A DNA stretch of 64,000 bases. Origin: Arthrobacter sp. MYb213. GTDB taxonomy: Bacteria > Actinomycetota > Actinomycetes > Actinomycetales > Micrococcaceae. The DNA lies in assembly GCF_002979915.1 (NCBI RefSeq), contig NZ_PCQA01000003.1, positions 527,514 through 591,513 on the forward strand, written 5' to 3'. Positions 52,133 to 61,392 of the stretch are shown here, in pieces. The notes beneath the pieces were generated by a model. The model did no database searches. It was not told the origin of the DNA and was given only the letters and a program-made list of their open reading frames with translations. The first letter of the stretch is position 1. Each line of letters opens with the position of its first letter. The position numbers and the translations under genes are program-made.

Positions 52133-52734
52133 TTCGAGTACTCATCGCCGATGACCAGCACCTAGTCCGCGGAGCGTTGGTTGCGCTGTTAAATCTGGAA
52201 GCGGACATCACCGTGGTCGCCGAATGCGCGGACGGCGATGAAGTGGCCACCGCATTGGATACCCAGCGCGCAGATATTGCGTTGCTCGATGTGCAGATGC
52301 CGCGCCAGGACGGATTGCGTACCGCCGCCGAACTAAAAACCAGCCACCCCGGGGTGAAAGTTCTGATTCTGACCACCTTTGACCGGCCAGGGTATTTCCG
52401 CCAGGCCTTCGAAGCGGGTGCCCACGGATTCCTCGTTAAGGATTCGCCGCCCGCGGAGCTGATCGCCGCAATCCGCAGGGTCTACTTAGGGGATAAAGTG
52501 GTCGATCCGCAACGCGCGATGCTCAGCGTAGAAACACGGAATAATCCGCTGACCGAGCGGGAAAGAGAAATTCTGGGCTTCGCGGCCACCGGTGCCCCGG
52601 TGTCAAAGATTGCCTCCACGGTCCACCTGAGTGCCGGAACCGTGCGCAATCACCTGTCCAACGCGATCGGCAAAACCAATACGACCAACCGGATTGAGGC
52701 TGCACGTTATGCCCGCGAGGTGGGCTGGATCTAA
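52129..52734 (+). CDS. NarL/LuxR-family response regulator of the exporter operon
   Basis: 201 residues from a GTG inside the kinase stop overlap. The receiver domain has IADDQ and phospho-acceptor Asp in IALLDVQMPRQDG; the LuxR-type domain has LTEREREILGFAATGAPVS and a recognition helix with GTVRNHLSNAIGKTN. It probably activates the exporter operon through the CATGAC/GTCATG array at 49242-49270 (inference). Its end overlaps the convergent DUF456 gene by 4 bp. Confidence 0.92.
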   Translation: MIRVLIADDQHLVRGALVALLNLEADITVVAECADGDEVATALDTQRADIALLDVQMPRQDGLRTAAELKTSHPGVKVLILTTFDRPGYFRQAFEAGAHGFLVKDSPPAELIAAIRRVYLGDKVVDPQRAMLSVETRNNPLTEREREILGFAATGAPVSKIASTVHLSAGTVRNHLSNAIGKTNTTNRIEAARYAREVGWI

Positions 52735-53231
52735 CGCGTCGCGAAGTGCGTGATCAAACCGATGACCCACACCGAGGTGGCTAGCAGCACGCACCCGAAT
52801 TCGACGAGAATGCCCAACCCCATAGCCTTGAGCGTCGCCCACGACGAGGCGAGGGCCCCAGCAAATTTACGGTGCCGGGCCGCTTCACCGATAAACAGTC
52901 CCAGCGCAAAACCAATAAACAACCCCACCACTGGGATGATAAACGCCCCAGCAATTGCACCGATCAGCCCCCAGAAGATCGAGCCCTTAGGGATCTGATG
53001 TTGTTTGAGCTTGCGCCCGGTCAGCACCGCGGAGGCGGACCAGCCCAAGGCGGCGATCAGCATGCCGAGCCCCGCCGCCCACCAGGCAGCTCCCGAACCA
53101 AGCAGCCAACCCCACCCCAAGAGGGTCACAATGGTCAGCAATGATCCGGGAAGTACCGGGATGATCGTGCCCAAGGCGGAAACGATCAGCAGTAATCCGG
53201 CGATAACGGTGTAAATAATCTGTGCATCCAC
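52731..53231 (-). CDS. DUF456-family membrane protein
   Basis: 166 residues from the GTG at 53231; the longer frame to 53345 runs into the enoyl-CoA hydratase promoter. Four to five hydrophobic segments are present. IIPVLPGSLLTIVTLLGWG and the middle segment KGSIFWGLIGAIAGAFIIP, with FALGLFIGEAARH, are typical of DUF456. Family function is unknown. It is divergent from the hydratase gene with 66 bp between the two starts. Confidence 0.82.
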   Translation of the reverse strand: MDAQIIYTVIAGLLLIVSALGTIIPVLPGSLLTIVTLLGWGWLLGSGAAWWAAGLGMLIAALGWSASAVLTGRKLKQHQIPKGSIFWGLIGAIAGAFIIPVVGLFIGFALGLFIGEAARHRKFAGALASSWATLKAMGLGILVEFGCVLLATSVWVIGLITHFATR

Positions 53232-53297
53232 ACCCTTAGTGTGGCACGGTGAAGTCAAGAATAACTTTTGGGCACGAGCAAAATCTTGAGGTGTTTG

Positions 53298-54107
53298 ATG
53301 AGTCAGCAGCAACACGGCAGCATCGGTGTGCAGATCACTAACCACGTAGCCACGCTTACCCTGAATAACCCCACCCAGTACAACGCACTGACCAAGGACA
53401 TGTGTCTCGAACTGGTCGGCGCATTTTCCGGATTATCCGTTGACCCGCAGGTGCGCACGATCCTCATCACCGGGGCCGGGGCAAACTTCAGCGCGGGCAT
53501 CGCCATTGACCAAATGGATCTGGTGCTCTTTGACGAGCCGGTGGACGGGGAACTGGTCAACCATTTTGACCTGGTGGATCGGGCGATCACCAGCTGTCCG
53601 AAGCCGACCATCGCGGTGGTGCGGGGAAACTGTTTTGGCGGGGCCTGGCAGCTGGCTTCGGCCTGCGATATCCAGTTGGCGGCGGACACTACCCGGCTGG
53701 CGATCACCCCGGCCAAGGTCGGACTGGTGTTCCCACGTCCGGGTGTGGAGCGTTTGGTGCAAACCGTGGGGCCAAGCCGCGCAAAATACCTACTCTTTAG
53801 CGGCGCGGAAATCTGTATGGAGCAAGCCGCAGCCTGGGGCTTGTTTACGCAGGTGGTCCCCAAGGAGAAACTCGAAAGCCAGCTGGCGACGCTGATCTTC
53901 CAAATGGACGCAAATTCCGCGTTCTCTATAGTGCACACCAAACAGGCCATCACCATGAGTACCGCGAGCACCCCGGATTCGTTGTCCGACTCCTATTGGG
54001 CGCAGCTCTGGGAGCACAACGCTCGCAGCGAAGACTTGGCCGAGGGCCGTGCCGCCTTCGCTGCGAAACGTCGTCCGGAATTTACCTGGGTCTCACCGGA
54101 GAACTAA
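53298..54107 (+). CDS. Enoyl-CoA hydratase/isomerase family protein
   Basis: 269 residues from the ATG at 53298 (GAGG 8 nt upstream). The crotonase fold shows NNPTQYNALTKDM, the oxyanion-hole block ITGAGANFSAGIAIDQM and VRGNCFGGAWQLASACDI. The second catalytic glutamate expected in true hydratases is not evident at the usual site (PAKVGLVFPRPG), so an isomerase or CoA-hydrolase activity is possible. Its end is 9 bp from the facing acyl-CoA ligase gene. Confidence 0.87.
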   Translation: MSQQQHGSIGVQITNHVATLTLNNPTQYNALTKDMCLELVGAFSGLSVDPQVRTILITGAGANFSAGIAIDQMDLVLFDEPVDGELVNHFDLVDRAITSCPKPTIAVVRGNCFGGAWQLASACDIQLAADTTRLAITPAKVGLVFPRPGVERLVQTVGPSRAKYLLFSGAEICMEQAAAWGLFTQVVPKEKLESQLATLIFQMDANSAFSIVHTKQAITMSTASTPDSLSDSYWAQLWEHNARSEDLAEGRAAFAAKRRPEFTWVSPEN

Positions 54108-54116
54108 AAGCACCAA

Positions 54117-55667
54117 CTAGGCGCCGTGCTTAGCGACCAGCTCACGCTTGAGGATCTTCCCGCTGGGACCCAGCGGGAATTCGCTGACGATCTCAATATG
54201 TCGCGGATACTTGTATGCGGCGATCTGCTCGCTGATCCAGGCGCGAATACTTTCCGCCGTCAACGTTGAGCCGGGTTCCAAGGTGATCGACGCGGCGATC
54301 TCCTGGCCGTGCACCTCGTGCGGGATCCCGTACACGGCGGCGTTAGAAATTTCCGGATGCCCGACCAGCACCTCTTCGACCTCGCGTGGGTACACGTTGT
54401 AGCCGTTGCGCAGGATCATATCCTTGGTGCGGTCCATAATGCGCAGGTAACCGTCTTCGTCTTTGGTGCCTAGGTCCCCGGTGCGGAACCAGCCGTCAAC
54501 CACTGCCTCGGCGGTAGCTTCCGGACGGTTCAAATACCCAGAGAAAAGGTTATGTCCGCGGACCACCAGTTCGCCCAGCTCCCCGGTGGGTAACAAGCGG
54601 ATTTCCTGCGGGTATCCCGGATCTGCGATCTCCACGTCCACGCCCCAGACCGCGGTGCCGATGGTTCCGGGCCGAGGCTCGCGTCCGAGCTGATTAAAGG
54701 CTGCCACCGGCGAGGTTTCGGTCAGCCCGTAGCCCTCATGAATCGGCGCACCGAAGCGGTCCTGGAAGGCGGTGAGTATCGCCACCGGCAGCGCGGCCCC
54801 ACCGGAGACCGCATAACGAAGCTTGGTGGGATTATCGGTCCGCGTCTTTCCGGCCTCGAGCAGCGCCACATACATCGTCGGCACCCCGAAAAAGATGTCG
54901 ATATTTTCGTCGAGCACCAGATCTAGCGCGCCCTTCGCGGTGAATTTTGGCAATAGCACGATCTCGGCACCAGCACGTATCCCGGTGTTGAGCACCGCGG
55001 TCTGCCCGAAGGTGTGGAACAGTGGCAGCCCACCAAAAATCTTGTCACCCACTCGCATATCGATGGTGTCCAGCAGCATCGTGCTGGTTTGTTCTACCAG
55101 CGCCAGGTGTGTGCCTAACGCACCCTTGGGTGTTCCGGTGGTGCCCGAGGTGTAAAGGATGGTGGCGATATTTTCTGGGTGCTGCGGAACGTAGGTGGTG
55201 ATCGCGGTGGCTTTGGCCGCCCGATCTTCGAGCCGGTCGGTCGCTAACTCCTCCGGTGCCAAGACGCTGAGCAGCTGGACCCCGGCAAGCTCCGCCCCGG
55301 CGGCGCCTTCACCGAGCAGCGGCGCCGCGCAGATGAGCATTTTTGCCGAGGCATCATCAAGCACATAGGCAATTTCTTGCTTCTTCAGCAACGCATGCAC
55401 CGGGACCACAATCGCACCCAGAGAGAGGATCGCATAGTAAACGCGCGCAAAATCGGTGACGTTGGGAATGAGTACCGCCACCCGATCCTCGGCTTCGATG
55501 CCCGCCTCGCGCAAGGCACCGGCGTAGGCGCGCGTTTCATCCCAAAGCTGACCGTAGCTGGTGCTCTGCCCATTGACGGTGATTGCTTTGAGCTCACGAT
55601 GGCGCACCGCGCTCTCGGCCAATAGCGCGGCCACGGACATAGTCAGGTTTGAGTTCGAACGAATCAC
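54117..55667 (-). CDS. AMP-forming acyl-CoA synthetase
   Basis: 516 residues from a GTG with AGGAG 8 nt upstream. The ANL-family motifs are complete: P-loop YTSGTTGTPKGALG (about 165-178), core YGLTETSPVAAF, adenylate Asp in WFRTGDLGTKDEDGYL, hinge DRTKDMILRNGYNVYP and the C-terminal Lys in GPSGKILKREL. It activates a fatty or short/aromatic acid to acyl-CoA via acyl-AMP. With an enoyl-CoA hydratase next door it probably feeds beta-oxidation. No signal or membrane segment. Confidence 0.92.
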   Translation of the reverse strand: MIRSNSNLTMSVAALLAESAVRHRELKAITVNGQSTSYGQLWDETRAYAGALREAGIEAEDRVAVLIPNVTDFARVYYAILSLGAIVVPVHALLKKQEIAYVLDDASAKMLICAAPLLGEGAAGAELAGVQLLSVLAPEELATDRLEDRAAKATAITTYVPQHPENIATILYTSGTTGTPKGALGTHLALVEQTSTMLLDTIDMRVGDKIFGGLPLFHTFGQTAVLNTGIRAGAEIVLLPKFTAKGALDLVLDENIDIFFGVPTMYVALLEAGKTRTDNPTKLRYAVSGGAALPVAILTAFQDRFGAPIHEGYGLTETSPVAAFNQLGREPRPGTIGTAVWGVDVEIADPGYPQEIRLLPTGELGELVVRGHNLFSGYLNRPEATAEAVVDGWFRTGDLGTKDEDGYLRIMDRTKDMILRNGYNVYPREVEEVLVGHPEISNAAVYGIPHEVHGQEIAASITLEPGSTLTAESIRAWISEQIAAYKYPRHIEIVSEFPLGPSGKILKRELVAKHGA

Positions 55668-55850
55668 TGGGGGCTCCTAAAGCGAAACAAGCAAGTGCGT
55701 GAGGTAGGTCACCTTAACAGCGTACTGACACTTTGTCCCAAATCAAGGTACTGAGTATCATTATTCTGCTCAGAGCCCATTGAATACCCCGCGGGACAGA
55801 CTTAGACTCAGCCTGTCATCACTAATCAACTCGCAAACCAAGGGGACAAA

Positions 55851-56621
55851 ATGTCCATACCCGATTTTCCGCCCGGCGCACCGTGCTGGATCGATTTACT
55901 CACCAGAGATCTTGATGCCGCCAAATCCTTCTACTCTCAGCTCTTCGGCTGGAACTACGAGGTGGGCGACGAGGAAAATGACGGTGGATACCTGACCGCG
56001 ACCAAGGATGGGCTGGCCGTCGCGGGCCTCATGAGCAACGATCCGGACAACGACTACCCGGACGTCTGGAGCACCTACCTGCGCGCCGATGACATCGGAG
56101 CGCTCGCCGACAAGGCCGAATTTCATGGTGGCCAGGTATACCTGCCGCCGGTCGAAGTCCCCGAGCAGGGGCGGATGGCGATGATCGGAGATCCCTCGGG
56201 ACTGGGGGTGGGGCTCTGGCAGTTCGCCGGGCACACCGGCTACCAGAGCCAGGGCGAGCCGGGCACTCCCGCCTGGCATGAACTGCACACCAGAAAGTTT
56301 GAAAGCTCGACGAAGTTTTATAGCCAGGCACTTGGCTGGGAGCTGGAGGTGCTCAGCGATAACGATCAGTTCCGCTACCAGACGCTGGGTTCCGGTGAGC
56401 AGGCGCGGGCCGGAATTATGGACATCTCGCACTTTGATGATCCCAGCCTGGCCGGCTGGAAGATCTACTTTAACGTGGCCGACGTAGACCAGACGGTCGC
56501 CACGGCGGTGGCCGCCGGGGGCGCCGAGATCAGTGCGCCGATGGATTCAGACTTTGGCCGGGTGGCCGTCATCGCCGATCCCACCGGCGCCGAGTTCTAC
56601 GTCATCGCGGCCAATAACTAG
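55851..56621 (+). CDS. Two-domain VOC-family protein
   Basis: 256 residues that split into two similar VOC modules (about 5-125 and 135-255): each begins with an aromatic pattern (PCWIDLLTRDLDAAKSFYSQ; PAWHELHTRKFESSTKFYSQ) and ends with a GDPSGLGVGLWQ or ADPTGAEFYVI strand. This resembles the CFP-30-like two-domain VOC proteins of actinobacteria. Function is unknown; a ligand-binding or detoxification role is possible. It is monocistronic. Confidence 0.85.
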   Translation: MSIPDFPPGAPCWIDLLTRDLDAAKSFYSQLFGWNYEVGDEENDGGYLTATKDGLAVAGLMSNDPDNDYPDVWSTYLRADDIGALADKAEFHGGQVYLPPVEVPEQGRMAMIGDPSGLGVGLWQFAGHTGYQSQGEPGTPAWHELHTRKFESSTKFYSQALGWELEVLSDNDQFRYQTLGSGEQARAGIMDISHFDDPSLAGWKIYFNVADVDQTVATAVAAGGAEISAPMDSDFGRVAVIADPTGAEFYVIAANN

Positions 56622-56723
56622 GGCGGTGGAGCCGAGCCAGCCAGCCGATTTCCAGCACCATTCGGCGCATAATCGCCGGGGTACCTACAAGTCAGCGCGG
56701 CGCTAGGCGGTATGCTCGAAATT

Positions 56724-57713
56724 ATGCAACAACGACTACTTGGACGAACCAATAAAACCGTTTCCGTCATAGGACTTGGCACCTGGCAGCTGGGCGCCGA
56801 CTGGGGAGAGGTGGATGAAGCCGACGCTTTCTCGGTGCTCGACGCCGCCTACGGCGCGGGCGTCAGCTTCTTTGACACCGCCGATGTTTACGGCGACGGA
56901 CGCAGCGAGGCGCTGATCGGCCGCTGGTTGAAAGCCAACCCACAGGCGCAGGTCACCGTGGCGACAAAGATGGGCCGCCGCGTGGAACAGCTTCCCGAGG
57001 CCTACAACCTGGACGCCTTCCGCGCCTGGAACGATCGTTCGCGCACCAACCTGGGCGTGGACACCCTGGATTTGGTGCAGCTGCACTGCCCACCAACCCC
57101 GGTGTACTCCACCGATGCGGTTTATGACGCGCTAGATACGATGGTCGACGAGGGCCGGATGGCTAACTACGGTGTCTCGGTGGAAACCGTGGACGAGGCG
57201 TTGGCTGCGATCGCCCGCCCAAATATCGCCACCGTGCAGATCATCATCAACGCGTTTAGGCACAAGCCGCTGGAAGAAGTTTTGCCCGCAGCCCGCGCGG
57301 CCGGGGTGGGGATTATCGCCCGCGTACCGCTGGCCAGTGGCCTGCTGACCAACCGTTACACACTGAACACCACATTTGCGGAGAACGATCACCGCAACTT
57401 TAACCGCGACGGTTCGGCTTTCGACGTGGGGGAGACCTTCTCCGGCGTGGACTACGCCACCGGGCTAGATGCGGCGAAAAACTTCGCCCAGCTGGCCTCC
57501 GCCGAGGCGCCCGAGGCAACCAGCGCTCAGGTGGCGCTGGCCTGGCTAGCCGACCAAGAGGGGATTAGCTCGATCATTCCCGGGGCGCGCACCGCCGAGC
57601 AGGCGCGAGCCAACGCCGCCGCCGGATCGCTGCAAATTTCCGGCGGCTTTAACGCCTCGGTACGCGAGCTCTATGACACGAAGTTGCGCGCGGCCATCCA
57701 CCCGCGCTGGTAA
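56724..57713 (+). CDS. Aldo/keto reductase
   Basis: 329 residues from the ATG at 56724. An ATG four codons earlier is possible; TATGCT at 56711 would then be a -10 element that gives a leaderless transcript from 56724. The (beta/alpha)8 features are present: LGTWQLGADWGEVDE, DTADVYGDGRSEALIG with the catalytic Asp/Tyr, VATKMG with the Lys, and LVQLHCPP with the His. NADPH-binding residues lie in SIIPGARTAEQARANAAA. It reduces aldehydes or ketones; substrate not identifiable. It ends at a strong terminator. Confidence 0.9.
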   Translation: MQQRLLGRTNKTVSVIGLGTWQLGADWGEVDEADAFSVLDAAYGAGVSFFDTADVYGDGRSEALIGRWLKANPQAQVTVATKMGRRVEQLPEAYNLDAFRAWNDRSRTNLGVDTLDLVQLHCPPTPVYSTDAVYDALDTMVDEGRMANYGVSVETVDEALAAIARPNIATVQIIINAFRHKPLEEVLPAARAAGVGIIARVPLASGLLTNRYTLNTTFAENDHRNFNRDGSAFDVGETFSGVDYATGLDAAKNFAQLASAEAPEATSAQVALAWLADQEGISSIIPGARTAEQARANAAAGSLQISGGFNASVRELYDTKLRAAIHPRW

Positions 57714-57727
57714 TCGACGTTTAAACG

Positions 57728-57770
57728 GCCCGTGCGGCCGGTCCCTGAGGGCCGGCCGCACGGGCTTTTT
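57728..57770. terminator. Strong intrinsic terminator between convergent AKR and nirB genes
   Basis: A stem of about 14 GC-rich pairs, extendable to 17 (57728-57744 with 57749-57765), followed by five T on the plus strand. It ends the aldo/keto reductase transcript and may also face nirB. Confidence 0.9.
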
Positions 57771-57776
57771 CGCTTC

Positions 57777-60392
57777 CTAGTTCGGCGCGCCGATGCGAAT
57801 GGTTGTCCCCAACGGCACCGGTCCAACCGGGCGATGCTGGCCACGCTCGGCCACATACTCCAGCTCGGTGTCCGCCACCTCCGGCGCATTGACGAAGGAG
57901 CGGAAACGGCGCAGCTTGTCCGGATCGGCCAAGGTTGCGGCCCATTCATCCTCGTAGTTGGCCACGTGCTTTTCCATGGCTGCCTCCAGCTCTTCGGCCA
58001 GGCCCAGGGAATCGTCGATGACCACCTGCTTGGCCCGTTCCAGGCCACCATCGAGATCCTGGAGCCAGTGCGCGGTGCGCTGCAACTTGTCCGCGGTGCG
58101 GATGTAGTACATCAGGTAGCGGTCGATGTATTTGAACAGTGTCTGCTCATCCACGCCGGCGGCGAGCAGCTGGGCGTGGGCCGGGTTGGCGCCGCCATTG
58201 CCACCCACATACAGGTTCCAACCATCGGTTGTGGCGATCACGCCAATGTCCTTGGCGCGAGCCTCGGCGCACTCTCGGGCACATCCCGAAACACCCATCT
58301 TCAGCTTGTGCGGTGCGCGCAGGCCGCGGTAGCGCAACTCCATCTCGATGCCCAAGGCGGTGGAATCGAGCATGCCGTAGCGGCACCAGGACGAACCCAC
58401 GCAGGTCTTCACATTGCGCAGCGACTTGCCGTAGGCCTGGCCGGATTCGAACCCGGCGTCCACCAGCTCGCGCCAGATCTCGGGCAGCTGCTCCAGGCGG
58501 GCACCAAACATGTCGATGCGCAGGCCGCCGGTGAGCTTGGTGTACAGGCCGTACTTCTGCGCCACCGCGGCGATCACGCCAAGTTTCTGTGGGGTGATTT
58601 CGCCACCGGGGATGCGCGGCACCACCGAATAGGTGCCGTCCTTCTGCATATTGGCCATCACCCGGTCGTTGGTGTCCTGCGCGCCGGCAAGGCCCGCATC
58701 CATCGGGTGCACACTGGTCTGCGAGGAGAGGATATTGGCGATGACCGGCTTGCAGATATCGCATCCGGTGCCGGTGCCGAAACGATCCATCACCTCGCTG
58801 AAGGTCTGCAACCGGCCAACGCGAATCGCTTCATAGAGCTCCGGGCGGGAGAAGGCGATATGTTCGCACAACGCGGAGGAAACTTCCGCGCCGTCCTTGA
58901 GCATCTGCGCTTCCATGAGCTTTTTGAGCATGGGCACGCATGAGCCGCACTGGGTTCCGGCCCGCGTGCAGCCCTTCAGCCCGGAGACGCTGGTCACCGG
59001 AGCCACGCCCTCGAAGCAACCGCAACCGGAGACGGCATCGCGGATGGTGCCGGCGGTGACCGAATTGCAGGAACACAACACCGCATCATCGGGCAGCTCG
59101 CCCTCCGGAGCCTCGCCGCCCGGGGCACTCAAGTAAGCACCTGGCTCGCCAGGAAGTTCCCGGCCGAGCAACGGACGCAGCGACTGGTAAGGGCTGGCAT
59201 CGCCAACAAAAATGCCTCCCAGCAGCGTCTTGGCATCGGCCGAAACCACCAGCTTCTGGTACAGGCCGCGCGGGGCATCCGCGTAGACCACTTCCAGCGC
59301 GCCCTCGGCGCGAGCAAAACCATCGCCGAAGCTGGCCACATCCACGCCGGAAAGCTTGAGCTTGGTCGCGGTGTCGAAACCGGCGAATTGCGCGTCTCCG
59401 CCGGACAGCTGCTCGGCGACGATTTCCGCCATGGCATTGGCCGGAGCGACCAGGCCGATGCAGAACCCGTCGTAGTTCGCGACCTCACCGATAGCCCAGA
59501 TGTGCTCGATATCGGTGGCGCAATGCGAGTCGATGACCACGCCGCCGCGTGGACCCATGCCGAAGCGCGGTGCCTGGCTACCGGCCTCGTCCAGGGCCGC
59601 GTTGTAGTTGCGGATCAGCTCATCGCGCGGACGCACGCCGATGGAAACAACCACCATGTCGGCATCGATCAGGCGTTCATCGGCCATCAGCACGCCGGTG
59701 ACGACTGTGCCGCCAAACTCCTGGCTGGTGGTGATTTCCTTCGGGAAGACTCCGTTGTGCACCGTGAATCCGGTCTGCTCGATCAACCGGCCCATGGCCT
59801 GGCCGGCCCCCTCATCCAACTGGGTGCCCATCAACCATTTGCCGCCGTCAATGACTACCGCTTCCGCACCCAGCGCTTGGGCGCCTGCGGCGGCTTCCAA
59901 CCCGAGCAGGCCGCCACCGATGGTAGCGACCACCGGGGTGCGGCCCAACGTGGTCTTCAGTTCCTTGACCTTTTCGGCGATGGACCAGACGTCTTCCAGC
60001 GTGCGGTACACGAAGGTGTGCTCGTTGCCGGTGATTGGCAACGTGGCTGCATTGGATCCGGTGGCAAGCACCAAGTCGTCATAGCCGAAGGTGCGTCCAT
60101 CCGCGGTGGACACCGTGCGCTTCACGCTGTCGATGGCCATGACCTTGGCATTGGTTTCCAAGCTGACATGCGCTGCTTCCCAGAGCTTCGGGTCGCCGAG
60201 GGTGAGATCGACCCCGGGGTTGGTCAGCGCCTGGGAGAGTGCCACGCGGTCATAGGGAAGGTGGGTTTCTTCGGTTAAAACTGTGATGCTCAAGTCCTGC
60301 GGTGCGCGGCTGGCCAGCGCTTCGGTGAAACGGTGAGCTGCGGGGCCTCCGCCGATAACCAGGACATTGCGTGCAGTGCGTGGTGTACCCAT
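57777..60392 (-). CDS. nirB: Assimilatory nitrite reductase [NAD(P)H], large subunit
   Basis: 871 residues in the usual order: FAD domain with VLVIGGGPAAHRFTEALA at the N-terminus and NAD(P)-binding IGGGLLGLEAAAGAQALG near 155. Two [2Fe-2S] BFD-like domains follow (CSCNSVTAGTIRDAVSGCG and KGCTRAGTQCGSC, about 435-490; a second near 540-560). The sirohaem-[4Fe-4S] domain with TCVGSSWCRYGM and GVSGCARECAEA supplies the four cysteine ligands (about 640-690). It reduces nitrite to ammonium. Unusually its partner nirD is not downstream but divergent. Confidence 0.95.
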   Translation of the reverse strand: MGTPRTARNVLVIGGGPAAHRFTEALASRAPQDLSITVLTEETHLPYDRVALSQALTNPGVDLTLGDPKLWEAAHVSLETNAKVMAIDSVKRTVSTADGRTFGYDDLVLATGSNAATLPITGNEHTFVYRTLEDVWSIAEKVKELKTTLGRTPVVATIGGGLLGLEAAAGAQALGAEAVVIDGGKWLMGTQLDEGAGQAMGRLIEQTGFTVHNGVFPKEITTSQEFGGTVVTGVLMADERLIDADMVVVSIGVRPRDELIRNYNAALDEAGSQAPRFGMGPRGGVVIDSHCATDIEHIWAIGEVANYDGFCIGLVAPANAMAEIVAEQLSGGDAQFAGFDTATKLKLSGVDVASFGDGFARAEGALEVVYADAPRGLYQKLVVSADAKTLLGGIFVGDASPYQSLRPLLGRELPGEPGAYLSAPGGEAPEGELPDDAVLCSCNSVTAGTIRDAVSGCGCFEGVAPVTSVSGLKGCTRAGTQCGSCVPMLKKLMEAQMLKDGAEVSSALCEHIAFSRPELYEAIRVGRLQTFSEVMDRFGTGTGCDICKPVIANILSSQTSVHPMDAGLAGAQDTNDRVMANMQKDGTYSVVPRIPGGEITPQKLGVIAAVAQKYGLYTKLTGGLRIDMFGARLEQLPEIWRELVDAGFESGQAYGKSLRNVKTCVGSSWCRYGMLDSTALGIEMELRYRGLRAPHKLKMGVSGCARECAEARAKDIGVIATTDGWNLYVGGNGGANPAHAQLLAAGVDEQTLFKYIDRYLMYYIRTADKLQRTAHWLQDLDGGLERAKQVVIDDSLGLAEELEAAMEKHVANYEDEWAATLADPDKLRRFRSFVNAPEVADTELEYVAERGQHRPVGPVPLGTTIRIGAPN

Positions 60393-60750
60393 GATCTATT
60401 TCGACTTTCGCTGGGAAACGGTGAGTTTCAGGCTGATGAGTCCACTGTAGAAAGTACGTTTTGCGCCGCAATTACACCCGTGTTTCGGCCGGAGCAATTC
60501 TCTCCACCGTGGACCAACGGCCTAGTGAAGCTGCCGAAACATAATCGAATCATTTGGCCGGGAAATCGATTCGGTGATACGAAAAGATTAGGAAAAACCG
60601 GCGGAATGCCGGAAGAAAAATGAATTCACGGTGCTCATATTTGCTGTTAGCGATGCTTTACCCAGTAGCAATCACGATTGGTGTCGGGCGAAACATGCGG
60701 CTTCTAAGCTCGATTTATCAGCGAACACCAACCACGAAGGATTGACATTC
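60393..60750. promoter_or_regulatory. nirB-nirD divergent promoter region with GlnR-like boxes
   Basis: Two candidate GlnR sites are visible: GTGAA-N6-GAAAC (60525-60540, nine of ten consensus positions of GTnAC-N6-GAAAC), and on the other strand GAAAC-N6-GTAAT-N6-GCAAA (60460-60486). GlnR controls nirBD in other actinobacteria. Whether this organism carries GlnR cannot be seen here. Confidence 0.4.
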
Positions 60751-61128
60751 ATGAGCACGCAAATTGCAGAAGTAACTCGGGAAGCAACCTTGAACTTGGT
60801 TCCGCTTTGCAGCAGCGCAGACTTGGAGCGCGGATGGGGAGAGGCGCTGTTGCTTGAAGGCAGGCAACTGGCCCTGTTCCGTACCGAAGAAGACGCCTTC
60901 TACGCGACCTCGCATCACTGCCCCAACAGTGGCGCGAAGGTCATAGCCCGCGGCATTTTGGGTGACACCGTGGTCGATGGATCTAACGTGTCCACAGTTG
61001 CTTGCCCGCTGCACAAGGAAGTGTACCGCTTGGATACCGGGGAATGCCTGAACTCCGATTCGTTGCCGTTGCCGGTGCAGCGGCTTGTGGAAATCGAGGG
61101 ACAACTATGGATGGAGCAAAGCAAATGA
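60751..61128 (+). CDS. nirD: Nitrite reductase small subunit (NirD)
   Basis: 125 residues from the ATG at 60751; the frame extends upstream, but the family N-terminus and AAGG support this start. The Rieske-like fold shows HHCPNSGAKVIARGILGD and VACPLHKEVYRLDTGE. As in E. coli NirD the paired Cys-x-His of a true Rieske cluster is incomplete, so it has a structural rather than redox role. It associates with NirB. A 32-codon ORF overlaps its stop. Confidence 0.9.
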   Translation: MSTQIAEVTREATLNLVPLCSSADLERGWGEALLLEGRQLALFRTEEDAFYATSHHCPNSGAKVIARGILGDTVVDGSNVSTVACPLHKEVYRLDTGECLNSDSLPLPVQRLVEIEGQLWMEQSK

Positions 61129-61223
61129 GCCCAAATACAGACCGTGTCCTCGACGTTGAGCATTCGGCCTGGCAAGGCTGGATTGAGATCCAGGACGAGA
61201 CGGAACTGCTTGCAGCGAGCTAG
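61125..61223 (+). CDS. 32-residue ORF coupled to nirD, unknown
   Basis: The ATG overlaps the nirD stop (ATGA at 61125-61128). The product is acidic with two tryptophans in a HSAWQGWIEIQDE core and no membrane segment. The position and overlap favour translation by re-initiation; there is no independent ribosome binding site. I do not recognise a family. A terminator follows 64 bp later. Confidence 0.45.
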   Translation: MSPNTDRVLDVEHSAWQGWIEIQDETELLAAS

Positions 61224-61287
61224 TGCCGGCTGCCGCGTTGGGCGGTGGCGGCGTGCAAGAATAATGCAACTCGCATCATCATCTATT

Positions 61288-61327
61288 CGTAGGGACGAAG
61301 GCATAGAGCTTTCGTCCCTACGCTTTT
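61288..61327 (+). terminator. Intrinsic terminator of the nirD transcript
   Basis: CGTAGGGACGAA (61288-61299) pairs perfectly with TTCGTCCCTACG (61311-61322), followed by C and four T. It ends the nirD unit before the convergent oxidoreductase gene. Confidence 0.88.
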
Positions 61328-61392
61328 GCGTGGCTGGGCGGGACAGGCGAAATGGCGGCCGGCTCGCTAGGCGCCGACCACCAGCAGAGTCA

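Noticed and set aside
57732..58943. 403-codon ORF on the plus strand opposite nirB
   Set aside because: It is a shadow of the high-GC nirB frame: no start signal, no recognisable domain, and the same region gives long open frames in other places too (59388-60278).
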